NCBI GenBank assembly: GCA_963678675.1
Contig: OY783196.1
Coordinates: forward strand, 22,670,827 to 22,734,826
DNA from: Xiphydria camelus
Lineage: Eukaryota; Arthropoda; Insecta; Hymenoptera; Xiphydriidae
Direction of reading: 5' to 3'
DNA: 64,000 nucleotides
The position numbers and the translations under genes are program-made. The notes below the pieces were generated by a model that saw only the letters and a list, made by a program, of their open reading frames with translations, had not been told where the DNA came from and did not search any database. Below, piece by piece: positions 24,954-33,795 of this stretch. Every line of letters begins with the position of its first letter. The first letter of the stretch is position 1.

Positions 24954-25122
24954 ATAAATACAGAAAGAGAGAGGCACCAGCGGCTAGCGTGCGTACGTGT
25001 TCGTCACACGTGCGGAGGTCTTCTCGTGCCAAGTTACTTCGACGCAATCGCGCGCGATTATTCTCATCTCGACGCGTGATAATGACTCTTCGATTGTAGG
25101 TACAATGTCGTTTCGGTTTTAG

Positions 25123-28100
25123 ATGGCAACCACGCTACTCTGCGTCCTACTCGCCAGTCATCGGATTCACGCCGTGGTGAACAAGGCGCCCGCGCAGACG
25201 AACGCCGACGCGGACCAGAAGAACGACAACGTAGCGGACGACAGGATAAGCAATTCCTACGGACCGCCCGCCCTTTCGGACGGATATTTACCGCCGGATA
25301 ACTCCTTCGGCGGCGGTTTCAACGGACCGGCACCCGTTTACGGCCCCCCCGAACTGACCGGCGACAACAGACCCCCGCAGATCTTTCCGCCGCCACCTCC
25401 GGAGCTGCCGCCACCGGTATTCGGACCACCCCCGTCGGCGTACGGACCACCGCGCAAACCGAAGCCGCATTACGGACCACCGAAGCCACATTACGGGCCG
25501 CCCAAGCAACAATACGGACCTCCGCCGCCGCCGTCCTTCAGACCTCCGAAACCCCAATACGGGCCGCCTCCGAAATACGTGGGACCACCGCCGCCACGAC
25601 CCCACGGACCACCGCCCGGTGCGTTCTCGCTGCCGAAACCGGGACACGGACCAGCGATACCAATATCGATCGAGTCTTACGGACCGCCGAAGAAGGAGCC
25701 ATCGATTTCCTTCAGTTCCGGACCGAAGGACGACTACGGACTTCCTCCGCCCCCCGAGCCGCGACCTCAATACGGTCCACCGCCGAGCGATTCGTACGGA
25801 CCGCCGCCTCCGGGGGTGCCGGCACCCCCCACGCCTCCAGATATAAAGTACGACGGGTGGCAACCCATCGCCGGGTTGGTCGACTCGCCCGATCAACAGT
25901 ACGGACCACCCGCGGATTCTTACGGTCCACCTCACGGCGGAGGTCACGGTTCTTTCGGTGATTACTCGTCCTCTTCTTCGTCCGGTAGCTTCTCGTCGTC
26001 GTCTTCTTCGAGTTCTTCCCACTCCGGATCTCACGGCGCTCAATACACGGCGCCCAATGTGCCGAGCGACTCTTACGGAACGCCGATACACAGCACGGAA
26101 GCGAAGGACCTGAAGAGTTCGGTGCACCAGTCCTCTCAGTCCTCCGAGAGCAACGGCTTGCCGCCGCCACCTCTGCCAGCCTACGAATCGCAGGACAGTC
26201 ACGGACACTCTCAGCCGAGCGCTCAATACGGTCCTCCCGACACGGGACCCCTCTCCATCGTCAAAACCGTCGGTTTCGAGCTTCTTCCCACCGCGGGATC
26301 CTTGACGTCCGACCTTCACGGCTCGTCGCACTCCGTCGGAAGTGGCTCCTCCTTCGGAAGCTCCTCGTCCTTCGGCAGCTCCTCCTCCGCCGCCTTCCAC
26401 TCGGACTCCGCGAGCCTCTCGTTGCCGGTTCTCCAATCCCTGCCGGCCGAGACATACGGCGCACCCTTCCACGGCGGATCTCTGCAGGGCGGCTCTCACG
26501 GCAGTTCCGGCGGCGTGGGGCTGTCGATCGGGGGTGGGGACGGCTCGTTCACGCTTCCGGCATTGACCGGAACCTACGCTCCGGCCTTCTCCGATCTCCT
26601 TCCCCCCGCGGGAAACAACGCGGATATTTCCTTGCCTCCGCCACCGCCGGCCGATACCTACGGCGCGCCACCCCCTTCGTCCTACTCGCCCAGCGGACCC
26701 TACGCCGCTTCCGCGTCTCACGGAAATCGCGGCGGAGCCTCCGGCGGTCACTTCTCTTCGCATTCCTCCGGTTCCTTCGGTCCCGGATCGTTCCACAAGC
26801 CAAGTCATCATCATCACAGGCATCGCGGTCCACCGAGGCACGGTCCACCCCCGGCCCTGCCGAGCGCTCTCATCCCGCCCAGAAATCGCGCTCCCATCAG
26901 ATTCAAGGAAACCATCCCCGCGGGGATCTTCTCTACGATCCATCGGTACATCCCGCCGCCACCGGTCATCGACTTCACGAAACCGTCGACGAACTACGGA
27001 CCGCCGCTGACCCTCGGTCAGCAGCCGCCGACGCTGAACGCCCCGCTTTCCTTCCAAAGCGCGGGATCGTTCTCCAATTCCTTCTCCAGCGGCAACTCCT
27101 TCTCCTCGGGTCACTCGTACGACGTCAGCTCCGCCCTGGCTGCGCCCAACGTCAATTACGGCACGCCCTTGTCCTTCACGGACTTCAACACACCCGCGCC
27201 GGTCTTGACCTATGGCGCGCCCAACTTCGGCCCGGCCAGCTCGTTCCACTCCGCGTCGAACGGCTTCGGGGGTAACCTTTACAACGGGGTGAGCAATTCT
27301 CTCACCGCCACCTACGGTACACCGGTGATAAACGCTCCGCTCGCCGCGGGATTCGGCCACGACTGCGCGTTCCAAAAGTCGCACGGCGGCGGCTTCGGAA
27401 GCGCCGAGTCCCACAGTTTCGCCAACTCCAACTCGTTATCCACCGGCTTGTCCAGCGGTCTCTCCGACGGTCTGACGACGTCCGTCGGCGGTTCGCTGAG
27501 CTCGTCGTACGGCGCGCCGTCGCTGAATGCGATCTCGAACTCCGTGAGCGCGTCGTACTCCGCGCCGTTCGTCAGCGAACTGGATCTGCAGAGTCACGAA
27601 CAGCCGAAGGGCGATCTCAAGGACAGTTACGGTAATCCGATCGGCGTGACCTATGGAGTACCGGACCAAGCGGGCGCCGCTGCGCTGGCCAGCAACCAGA
27701 TTCACATCGCCGAGGCGTCGTCCGTCTCCTCGTCTTCTTCCTCATCGTCGTCGTCGTCGTCTTCTTTGTCCTCATCCGGCCAGTCGCACGGCGCCCTCGA
27801 AAACGGCTTGAACTTCGAGAACAACGCGTTGTCCGCCGAGGCGCTGACCGCGGCGCTCACGGCTCAAGGTTACGGGCAGCCGAAGCACCTCGACACCACC
27901 GGCGTCGACGCCGGTCAGTTCCTGAGGACTCACGAGGGCAGCGAGGCGCTGGCTCTCGCTCAAGGCCTCACCGCGGACGGATTCCAGGTCCAGGGCTCGA
28001 AAGGAATTTACTCCCTTCAGATACAGGCGGCGGACGGCGGCCTGGGCACGGAGAATTCCGACGGCAACATCTCCCACGAGCAGGTCCTGTCGAACGGCCT

Positions 28101-28527
28101 GCTGCAGGACATCCTCGCGGCGATCGAGCAGCCCGACAACGGTCAGATTCAACTGCAAGGACCGCCGCAGGCACAGCCGCTCGAGGAGGTGTACGGCGAC
28201 CTGACGAGGGCGGCGACGGACAACCTCCTGCACGGGAGGATCGTCTCAATTGAGAGGAGCAACGAGAATCAGGATCTCAAACCGATCGCCGAGATCGTCG
28301 ACAGAAACGGCAAGGACTCCTCCGCCGCGGAAGACGCGAAGTCGTCGAGCGACGACCGGATCGCGTTGTTCTTCGACAACAACGAGGAGTCGCGCAAGGG
28401 CGTGCGATCGCTCGAGAAGAGCGAAGCTCAACCGACAACGGCGGGCACACCGGCCGCGGCCGAGACTCTCGGCGTCGGCAGCGGTGCCAGCGATAAGGAC
28501 TCCGCGACGAAATCCGCTCACACGTAA
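25123..28527 (+). CDS. Secreted YGPP/serine-rich extracellular (cuticle-type) protein, main exon
   Basis: 1134 codons ending in TAA (28525-28527). TAG overlaps the AG acceptor just before the ATG, so translation should start at the upstream 5-codon exon, giving 1139 residues. Numbering from this exon's Met: a hydrophobic signal segment at about 1-18; a Pro-rich region at about 45-280 with most of 14 YGPP motifs; Ser runs at about 285-305 and 866-885; a His patch (HKPSHHHHRHRGPPRHGPP) at about 558-576; a basic/hydrophobic stretch near 590-625; and a middle region rich in YGAP, YGTP and YGVP. About 905-1060 is less repetitive, with ALALAQGLTADGFQVQG, GIYSLQIQA, HEQVLSNGLLQDILAAIEQ and a charged tail. 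There is no Rebers-Riddiford chitin-binding consensus and no CBM14 cysteines; only one Cys (748) lies beyond the signal segment. YGxP repeats recall resilin-like and other structural cuticle proteins, so an extracellular, possibly tyrosine-crosslinked role is likely. Exact family not determined. Confidence 0.9.
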   Translation: MATTLLCVLLASHRIHAVVNKAPAQTNADADQKNDNVADDRISNSYGPPALSDGYLPPDNSFGGGFNGPAPVYGPPELTGDNRPPQIFPPPPPELPPPVFGPPPSAYGPPRKPKPHYGPPKPHYGPPKQQYGPPPPPSFRPPKPQYGPPPKYVGPPPPRPHGPPPGAFSLPKPGHGPAIPISIESYGPPKKEPSISFSSGPKDDYGLPPPPEPRPQYGPPPSDSYGPPPPGVPAPPTPPDIKYDGWQPIAGLVDSPDQQYGPPADSYGPPHGGGHGSFGDYSSSSSSGSFSSSSSSSSSHSGSHGAQYTAPNVPSDSYGTPIHSTEAKDLKSSVHQSSQSSESNGLPPPPLPAYESQDSHGHSQPSAQYGPPDTGPLSIVKTVGFELLPTAGSLTSDLHGSSHSVGSGSSFGSSSSFGSSSSAAFHSDSASLSLPVLQSLPAETYGAPFHGGSLQGGSHGSSGGVGLSIGGGDGSFTLPALTGTYAPAFSDLLPPAGNNADISLPPPPPADTYGAPPPSSYSPSGPYAASASHGNRGGASGGHFSSHSSGSFGPGSFHKPSHHHHRHRGPPRHGPPPALPSALIPPRNRAPIRFKETIPAGIFSTIHRYIPPPPVIDFTKPSTNYGPPLTLGQQPPTLNAPLSFQSAGSFSNSFSSGNSFSSGHSYDVSSALAAPNVNYGTPLSFTDFNTPAPVLTYGAPNFGPASSFHSASNGFGGNLYNGVSNSLTATYGTPVINAPLAAGFGHDCAFQKSHGGGFGSAESHSFANSNSLSTGLSSGLSDGLTTSVGGSLSSSYGAPSLNAISNSVSASYSAPFVSELDLQSHEQPKGDLKDSYGNPIGVTYGVPDQAGAAALASNQIHIAEASSVSSSSSSSSSSSSSLSSSGQSHGALENGLNFENNALSAEALTAALTAQGYGQPKHLDTTGVDAGQFLRTHEGSEALALAQGLTADGFQVQGSKGIYSLQIQAADGGLGTENSDGNISHEQVLSNGLLQDILAAIEQPDNGQIQLQGPPQAQPLEEVYGDLTRAATDNLLHGRIVSIERSNENQDLKPIAEIVDRNGKDSSAAEDAKSSSDDRIALFFDNNEESRKGVRSLEKSEAQPTTAGTPAAAETLGVGSGASDKDSATKSAHT

Positions 28528-29433
28528 TCTCCCGTCGTCCGCGGAAATCATCTTCATCGAGACACCGCGTCGCACGACTCGCTCGAAGCCTATCGAACCG
28601 AATCTTCGATTCCAGGCAGCCAACGGGCAGCCGCGATCGCTACGCGGAAACAGGAGCGAGTCGCGTCATCGAGGAATCCTTTCTCCCGAAGCGATGAAAG
28701 TCAATGAATCGGTAGATCGCGCGCGAACGATCTTCGATCTTGGCCCCGATAGAATCTCGAATACAAAGAGATCCGGCGAGGGCGTCTCGATCATGGCTTT
28801 CGCCACGCTCGCTCGCTCGTGTATTCTCGCGATGGCGAATTAACGAGCGGTGCTGTATACTCGTTTAATACTCATGTAGGTCATTAGGTTGCGCGTCTCG
28901 CGGCCCGGAACGTATATCGGCTCACCTCGCCACGCAGGTTCGTCTTTCGTGGGCACACGCGAAGACGGGCCGACGCTCCGCGCGTTTCGAGGTCCGATGC
29001 GTATCTCGCGGGTCGGAGTAAGAGTCGTTTTGTAACGGTTTTTGAGAAAAAAAAAACGGTGCTAGGAGAATTTCGTTCGAGTCGGCGCGCGTGAAAACAG
29101 GCGATCCGCATTTACGGGCACTAGGGCGACTCTCGGTCGGAGGCCGTCGTATGTCGTTGCGCGATGACCGCCACGCCATATATGCACACACTCATTCGTA
29201 CCGTCTAACTCGCATTCTTCTTCTTTTTTTTTAACGATTAATTTATTATTTTTCTACGCTAAAGGGCAAGAGGGTCGCGTATCCGACGAGGGATCGATGG
29301 ATGCTCTATTATTGATATTATTGCGCGTATACGGATATAGGTACACGCGCGCGCTACTTTTATTCCTCGTCGGATACAGTGTGTGAGCACGCGAGTACGC
29401 GTGCGAAACATGTATCTTCCCGGTGTAAATAAA
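28528..29433 (+). other. Predicted 3' UTR of the YGPP-protein gene
   Basis: From the stop codon to the first good polyadenylation signal is about 900 bases. The stretch is CpG-rich at first and becomes AT-rich after 29200. Short open frames here are not supported as genes. Confidence 0.5.
29428..29433 (+). terminator. Polyadenylation signal of the YGPP-protein gene
   Basis: AATAAA is followed by T/G-rich text (TGTATGCGTATTTTGT), which suits cleavage just downstream. It is the first clear hexamer after the stop codon. Confidence 0.55.
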
Positions 29434-29571
29434 TGTATGCGTATTTTGTAAATACAACTCGCCCCGGATCGTACGTTTTTTAAAAATACCCTAATTGTTC
29501 CTTTCCACTCGCGCGAGGCGCTCGCTGGAGTCAGACAACGACGATGGATCGAAACTGGGTCCGCATTGTCC

Positions 29572-29840
29572 ATATCGACGCTCGCAAATAAGGACATCGT
29601 ATTTCAATAATGACAGTTTCTCAGAAAGTAGGTTTAAAGTCGTGTAGGTTTTATCATAATTTCCATATTAATTAGATACGATTAAACTACTTTTAAAAAA
29701 AATCCATATATTTGCAAAAATAATTTAGAAATCATGTGGTTTTAATTGAAAGAGGAGAATTTCTTATGTTGAAAAGTGATGTTAACTCATTTTGGCCAAA
29801 AATTGAGATACGATGTTCTTATTTCCGAGCGTCGATATAC
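29572..29840. mobile_element. Small inverted-repeat element with ~40-bp arms
   Basis: ATATCGACGCTCGCAAATAA at the left end is mirrored by TTATTTCCGAGCGTCGATAT at the right. The arms continue through GGACATCGTATTTCAA or its inverse. The interior is AT-rich and non-coding. Confidence 0.65.
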
Positions 29841-29944
29841 TCTACCGATCGCAGCGCGAGATTATTAGGTTCGGTGCACTCTTGCGTATTTTGGACATGT
29901 AGTACCGCAGCGGCACCGGAATTGCGGTCTGTAATGATGTCATA

Positions 29945-30166
29945 CACTGAGAAAAAAATGCAGTAAATTTAAATAAATCGGTGGTTACGGGTGGGGAATT
30001 GCCGATCAAGTTACTTGGACTAATAATTGACTTGAACGGAGCATAGCCTGTTTGCTTCAAGTAGCCGTTAATCGCTACAACCAAATTTATTAGTCGAAGC
30101 AAATAATTCTGCACTCCCCATTCGTAAACGCCGATTTAATTGAATATACTATTTTTTTTCTTAGTG
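29945..30166. mobile_element. MITE with CACTGAGAAAAA terminus, ~50-bp arms
   Basis: The left end CACTGAGAAAAAAATGCAGT pairs with the right end TACTATTTTTTTTCTTAGTG. Complementarity continues through AAATCGGTGGTTACGGGTGGGG. TA precedes the left end. The internal block GCCGATCAAGTTACTTG is shared with the element at 49609. Confidence 0.75.
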
Positions 30167-30286
30167 CAGGTAGATTGAGGTGCTGTACACACCTCTCCAG
30201 TGACGTTGCAGCATCGCACCGACTATCTGCGTGTATCTTGTGTTGCAAGTCCCTGCAAAATGCGTACTGTACGTCATTTCGCTGTA

Positions 30287-30655
30287 TACTCTCTTAATAA
30301 ATTAGTGAGAATCACTGAAAATCAGTGAAAGATCACTGAAAACCAGTGAAAGAAGGTTACTGAAATTACAGTAGCTTTATACTCACTGGATTTCAGTGTC
30401 TACACTGAAAGAAGTCTTGGTTGGGCTAACAAAATATTTTAAATGAATACGAGCCAACAAAACGTTTTTTTGGAACCGCAAAATTCCTTGATTGATTTCA
30501 CGAAAACTTTGATGGCAGAACTAAATATTTCGATAATCCAACGAATATTTTTTTAGGTTATCAAATTCACTCAACAAAATTATTTTGTTGGCTATTTTTT
30601 TTTCAGTGTATACACTGATTCTCAGCTATTTTTACTGAGATTCGGATTAAGAGAG
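30287..30655. mobile_element. Outer inverted-repeat element hosting a nested MITE
   Basis: CTCTCTTAATAAATTAGTGA near 30289 pairs with ATTCGGATTAAGAGAG ending near 30654. CACTGAAAATCAGTG-like repeats lie inside the left arm. The 30403-30608 MITE interrupts it, giving a nested order of insertion. Confidence 0.55.
30403..30608. mobile_element. MITE with CACTGA termini and TA duplication
   Basis: Starts CACTGAAAGAA and ends TTTTTTTTTCAGTG, with TA immediately outside both ends (30401-30402 and 30609-30610). Subterminal GGGCTAACAAAATATTTT pairs with AAAATTATTTTGTTGGCT. No coding capacity. Confidence 0.8.
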
Positions 30656-31235
30656 CACACACCTCAAACAGACACAAGTATGCACCGGGCTTTACACGAT
30701 ATATGTGCGTGCTGCCACCGCGTCGCAGCCACCGAAACCGAGAAACCGTAACGCCGGTGGTTTTAAGAAAATACCCGCCTTGAATTCAGGTGTGGAAGAG
30801 AAACGAAAATCTACGAGGGAATTAGGTATCCGCTTCTAAGTAGGATTACAGTTATGTAAATGAAACGCTATCGCGCGAGTCGTGCGGGGGGGAGGACGGG
30901 TAGTTAACGCTTCGCTCTCCCCTCCGCGCGCACTTTCCACCGCGTCTTTTCCTCCGCCGACGTGCATCCCCGTTCTCTGCCGTCGCCGCGCCGTCTTCCC
31001 TCTCTTCCGGATCGGCACGCGGACGATAACCTCCTTTTACGATCGCCGAGCGCCGGCTATGAGAACTTTCGCACGTTTTTCGTCGAAATCGCGAATAGAC
31101 TTCGTTTCTTTTCTCGGTTTCGACTGCGCGCAAGGTAGTCGCGACGTTTCGTTTGAGGCGTCTAGTTATCACGGAGCACTCATCGCGACGACAACACACC
31201 TCTTCCTCGAGGTTTTCATCGAGGTTGCCCGGAGG
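30656..31235. other. Gene-free CpG-rich stretch
   Basis: Between two transposon clusters. The frames on both strands (up to 145 codons) overlap one another and have no domain, as expected of CpG-rich non-coding DNA. Confidence 0.35.
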
Positions 31236-31392
31236 TACGAGGGTGTATCAAATATAAACGGGACTGATTTTTTTTCAAATTACGGAGGGATCCGTGACCT
31301 TGAAGGAGTTGATGCGTAGATGGCCTGTATCGTTGGGGAGAGGGGAGAACCGACCGCAATTCGCTCGAGTCCCTTTAGTATGAAAAGAAACC

Positions 31393-32190
31393 ATGAGCGA
31401 GACAGAAGTGCATGTCTCCGTGAAGCGACGGATTATAATCAAGTTTTTGGTCAAGGAGGGGGTGAATCCAACCAAAATTTTGCAGCGATTACAGGCATAG
31501 TTCGGGGACAACATTCTATCAATGACCCGTGTGTTTGCATGGCACAAAGAATTTTCTGGAGGGCGTGAAAAGGTCGAGAACGAGAGCCACGCTCACAGCC
31601 CAAGGACGAGTGTGACCAAGTTGATCGGCAAGGTGCTTTTCACATTGACTTTCCCCACAATCGACGCACGATTAATGCGCAATATTATTGTGAATTACTG
31701 AATGCCGCGAAGTTGTCATTTCGGAGGAAGAGGAACAAGCAATCGGTTAGAAGTGTCATTTTTCAGCATGACGACACTAGGCCTCATGCGGCCAATGCCA
31801 CAAGGCAAAAATTGGATGCATTAGGCTGGGAAATGCTGGAACATCCGCCATATAGTCCCGACTTGCCCCCTTGTGTCTTCCATCTTTTTGGACCCGTCTG
31901 AGAAGCGCTTGGAGGCCAACGTTTCGACGAGAACGATGCGGTGGAAGCATTTGAAGAGTGGAAGTGTAAAACCGGCTAAGTGCCAATTTTTTTACTTCGA
32001 TGCATTTTTTTGCATGAATATAGTCTATGTTCACATAGAAATTAGTCGGTTTTACACTTCCACTCTTCATTTGTGCTCCAACGACTGTAAGAACGCGCGA
32101 AGAGTTTCTACGATGATGGAATAAAAAAGCTCCCAATCCGATGGGAAAAATGTATTTCTAGGGCGGGAGACTATGTAGAAAAGTAATATA
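31393..32190 (+). pseudogene. Broken mariner transposase (DD34D family)
   Basis: From ATG 31393 the frame reads MSETEVHVSVKRRIIIKFL...ILQRLQA, a stop (CAG to TAG type), then FGDNILSMTRVFAWHKEFSGGREKVE...PRTSVTKLIGKV. This is the N-terminal paired helix-turn-helix region. A deletion then removes the first catalytic Asp region. The sequence resumes in another frame near TINAQYYCELL, followed by HDDTRPHAANATRQKLDALG and HPPYSPDLPPCVFHLFG. The usual last catalytic Asp (before the Tyr/Phe-HLFG) is Val here. C-terminal codons (GIKKLPIRWEKCIS) follow a 118-bp palindromic interruption. Stops, frameshifts and lost catalytic residues show that it is dead. Confidence 0.85.
31952..32069. repeat. Palindromic insert inside the mariner relic
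   Basis: TGAAGAGTGGAAGTGTAAAA at 31952 and its inverse ending at 32069 form perfect 23-bp arms around about 72 bases. It interrupts the mariner frame between the DAVEAF and KFYDDGIKKLP-like regions. It may be a nested MITE or an inverted duplication formed during repair. Confidence 0.65.
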
Positions 32191-32265
32191 TGTTTCTAAG
32201 CTTAATTAAATGAAGTTAGAATTTTTGACAAAACGAATTCCGTTTATATTTGATACACCCTCGTA

Positions 32266-32967
32266 TTTCGGAATCCGGAAGCGGAAGAGTGGAGAGAGAG
32301 TGCATGCATTTCTCGCGCAAAACGCGGAAGTGCTTCATTTCCATATCGAGCCCCCATATTCCTCCAACATTCATAGTGATCTCGAGAGGCGCGCATCGCT
32401 GCCTCGAGGGCGAAACGGAATACGAGGCGGTAGCGAGGCTCGAATGGATCGTTGCGCGTTGCGCGTTGTCGGAGCCGTAGGGGAAATTCTGTCCTCCATT
32501 CCGGACGGTCGTTCTGGGTCAAGTCTAACGCAAGAAAGGTCGCCTGCCTCGGCGTCTTCGCTAATTCCCCCTTTCCTTCTCTGAATTTTTCCGCGCACTC
32601 GTTGCGCGCGCGCGAGGCGAACTTTTTAATGCCGTATCAAAGTTTTAGGTATTACTTTACGCACTAACGCGCGGTTTTATGGGGGAGCCGAGCCGGCGAG
32701 TTATATAAATTACTCGAACGATAAATCTGTGCGGAATGACCGCGGTGAGATTGGAGCGAAACTGTTTCTTATTGGCCGTTTTGCAGTTTACCCATCGAGT
32801 TAATCTGCTCGCTTATTTGCAAAGCTGCAGGGAGAAAGGCGAGGGGAAAAAATGTTTACGTAAATACGCGTTCGACGAGGATTTCTCATGCGGCGGAAAA
32901 TGAATTTGTGGAATTGGAGAAGTGGAAGTGTCTCCATTTTTTACTCATAATTCGGAATTCAGTTATT
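32266..32967. other. Gene-free stretch
   Basis: CpG-rich, becoming AT-rich near its end. Short frames on both strands show no recognisable protein. Confidence 0.35.
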
Positions 32968-32971
32968 TTAA

Positions 32972-33174
32972 CCCCTTCCTGCATCTTGTACCATATACAT
33001 ATGGCACAAACGCCTTTTCACTCATTATCTTCTGTAAATAACCTTTAAACGTGAAAAATGCAACGTTTTTCTTTGCTTCAATAAAGATAGAAACTGTTTT
33101 TATAAGTTATTTAGAAAATTGTTTTATGTCATATATTTTTTGTACAAGAAATAGAAAAATCATGCAGAAAGGGG
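32972..33174. mobile_element. piggyBac-like MITE with TTAA duplication
   Basis: TTAA (32968-32971) precedes CCCCTTCCTGCAT and TTAA (33175-33178) follows ATGCAGAAAGGGG. The 13-bp termini are inverse with one mismatch. A TTAA target with CCC-starting termini is the signature of the piggyBac superfamily. The 203-bp interior holds further inverse text (CTTGTACCATATA/ATATATTTTTTGTACAAG) and encodes nothing. Confidence 0.75.
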
Positions 33175-33346
33175 TTAAAATTAGAGACCAAAGTGGCGAC
33201 TCAATAACATTATTTTATGACTTCAACAAAATATTTCGCTTATTCGACGAAATATTGTGTTAAATTTTTAGCAAATTGAGAAGTTTTGTTATCTTGTCTC
33301 TGGCACGCCACCCAAAGTACCGATCGCCGCCCTACGTAGATACTTA

Positions 33347-33795
33347 GAGAAAAAGGATTAGTCATTTTTATGCAGTTAGTCCTAGTGACAGGTGAAATTT
33401 TGAATTTTTTAAATAGAAACAGTGTACTTTTTATAGTTCGTAATAGCATAAACCAGTAAAGACCCAAAACATATTAACGGGAGATTGGTAAATCTTATCG
33501 TACAAACTGATGTTTACACTAGGGTAAGCAGTACAGTTGTTGACACTCGACAGTTATTGACACCATCCGATAACAAATGCATTAGATAGAAAAAGATAAA
33601 GGTACGTCAATGAGTGAAAATTTCGTCTGTTTAAGGTGTCAATAACTCTACCGCTTACCCTAGTACGATACAAACTGTAAAAAGTACGCTGTGATTTATA
33701 AAAAATTTCAATAATTCTCCTCAAGGAGTACTGTTACTGGGATAACTGTAGAAATTCATGGGTTTTCCCATGATTTTTAACTAATCCTTTTTCTC
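33347..33795. mobile_element. Inverted-repeat element hosting a nested MITE
   Basis: GAGAAAAAGGATTAGT at 33347 pairs with ACTAATCCTTTTTCTC ending at 33795, with further pairing inward (CATTTTTATG). The GAGAAAAAG terminus resembles family A. The 33518-33664 MITE is nested in it. GTACGATACAAACTGT to the right of the nested element resembles CGTACAAACTGATGTT to its left. Confidence 0.6.
33518..33664. mobile_element. Nested MITE with ACTAGGGTAAGC termini
   Basis: ACTAGGGTAAGCAGTACAGT at the left pairs with CTCTACCGCTTACCCTAGT at the right, extended by TTGACAC/GTGTCAA. About 147 bp, non-coding. Confidence 0.7.

Larger units (their letters stand above)
19438..25122 (+). other. Predicted 5.7-kb first intron of the YGPP-protein gene
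   Basis: Bounded by AAG|GTAGGT and TTTCGGTTTTAG|ATG. It contains two inverted-repeat elements (21628-21822 and 24455-24953), a CT-rich run (22727-22770) and a pyrimidine-skewed T/TTAC-rich segment (22905-23215). Open frames inside it, including one of 183 codons at 22265-22816, show no domain and are taken as chance in CpG-rich DNA. First introns of this size in insects often hold enhancers; none can be named here. Confidence 0.55.
31238..32263 (+). mobile_element. Decayed mariner element with 24-bp perfect terminal repeats
   Basis: 31238-31261 begins CGAGGGTGTATCAAATATAA and is the exact inverse of 32240-32263. TA lies directly outside both ends (31236-31237 and 32264-32265), the mariner target duplication. 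Its length of 1026 bp compares with about 1.3 kb for a complete mariner. The loss is an internal deletion within the transposase gene, partly offset by a palindromic insert. Confidence 0.9.

Noticed and set aside
25288..27414. 708-codon open frame on the strand opposite the YGPP exon
   Set aside because: It is Arg-rich and lies fully antisense to a repetitive Pro/Gly/Ser exon whose codon pattern avoids antisense stops. No domain, promoter or signal was seen.
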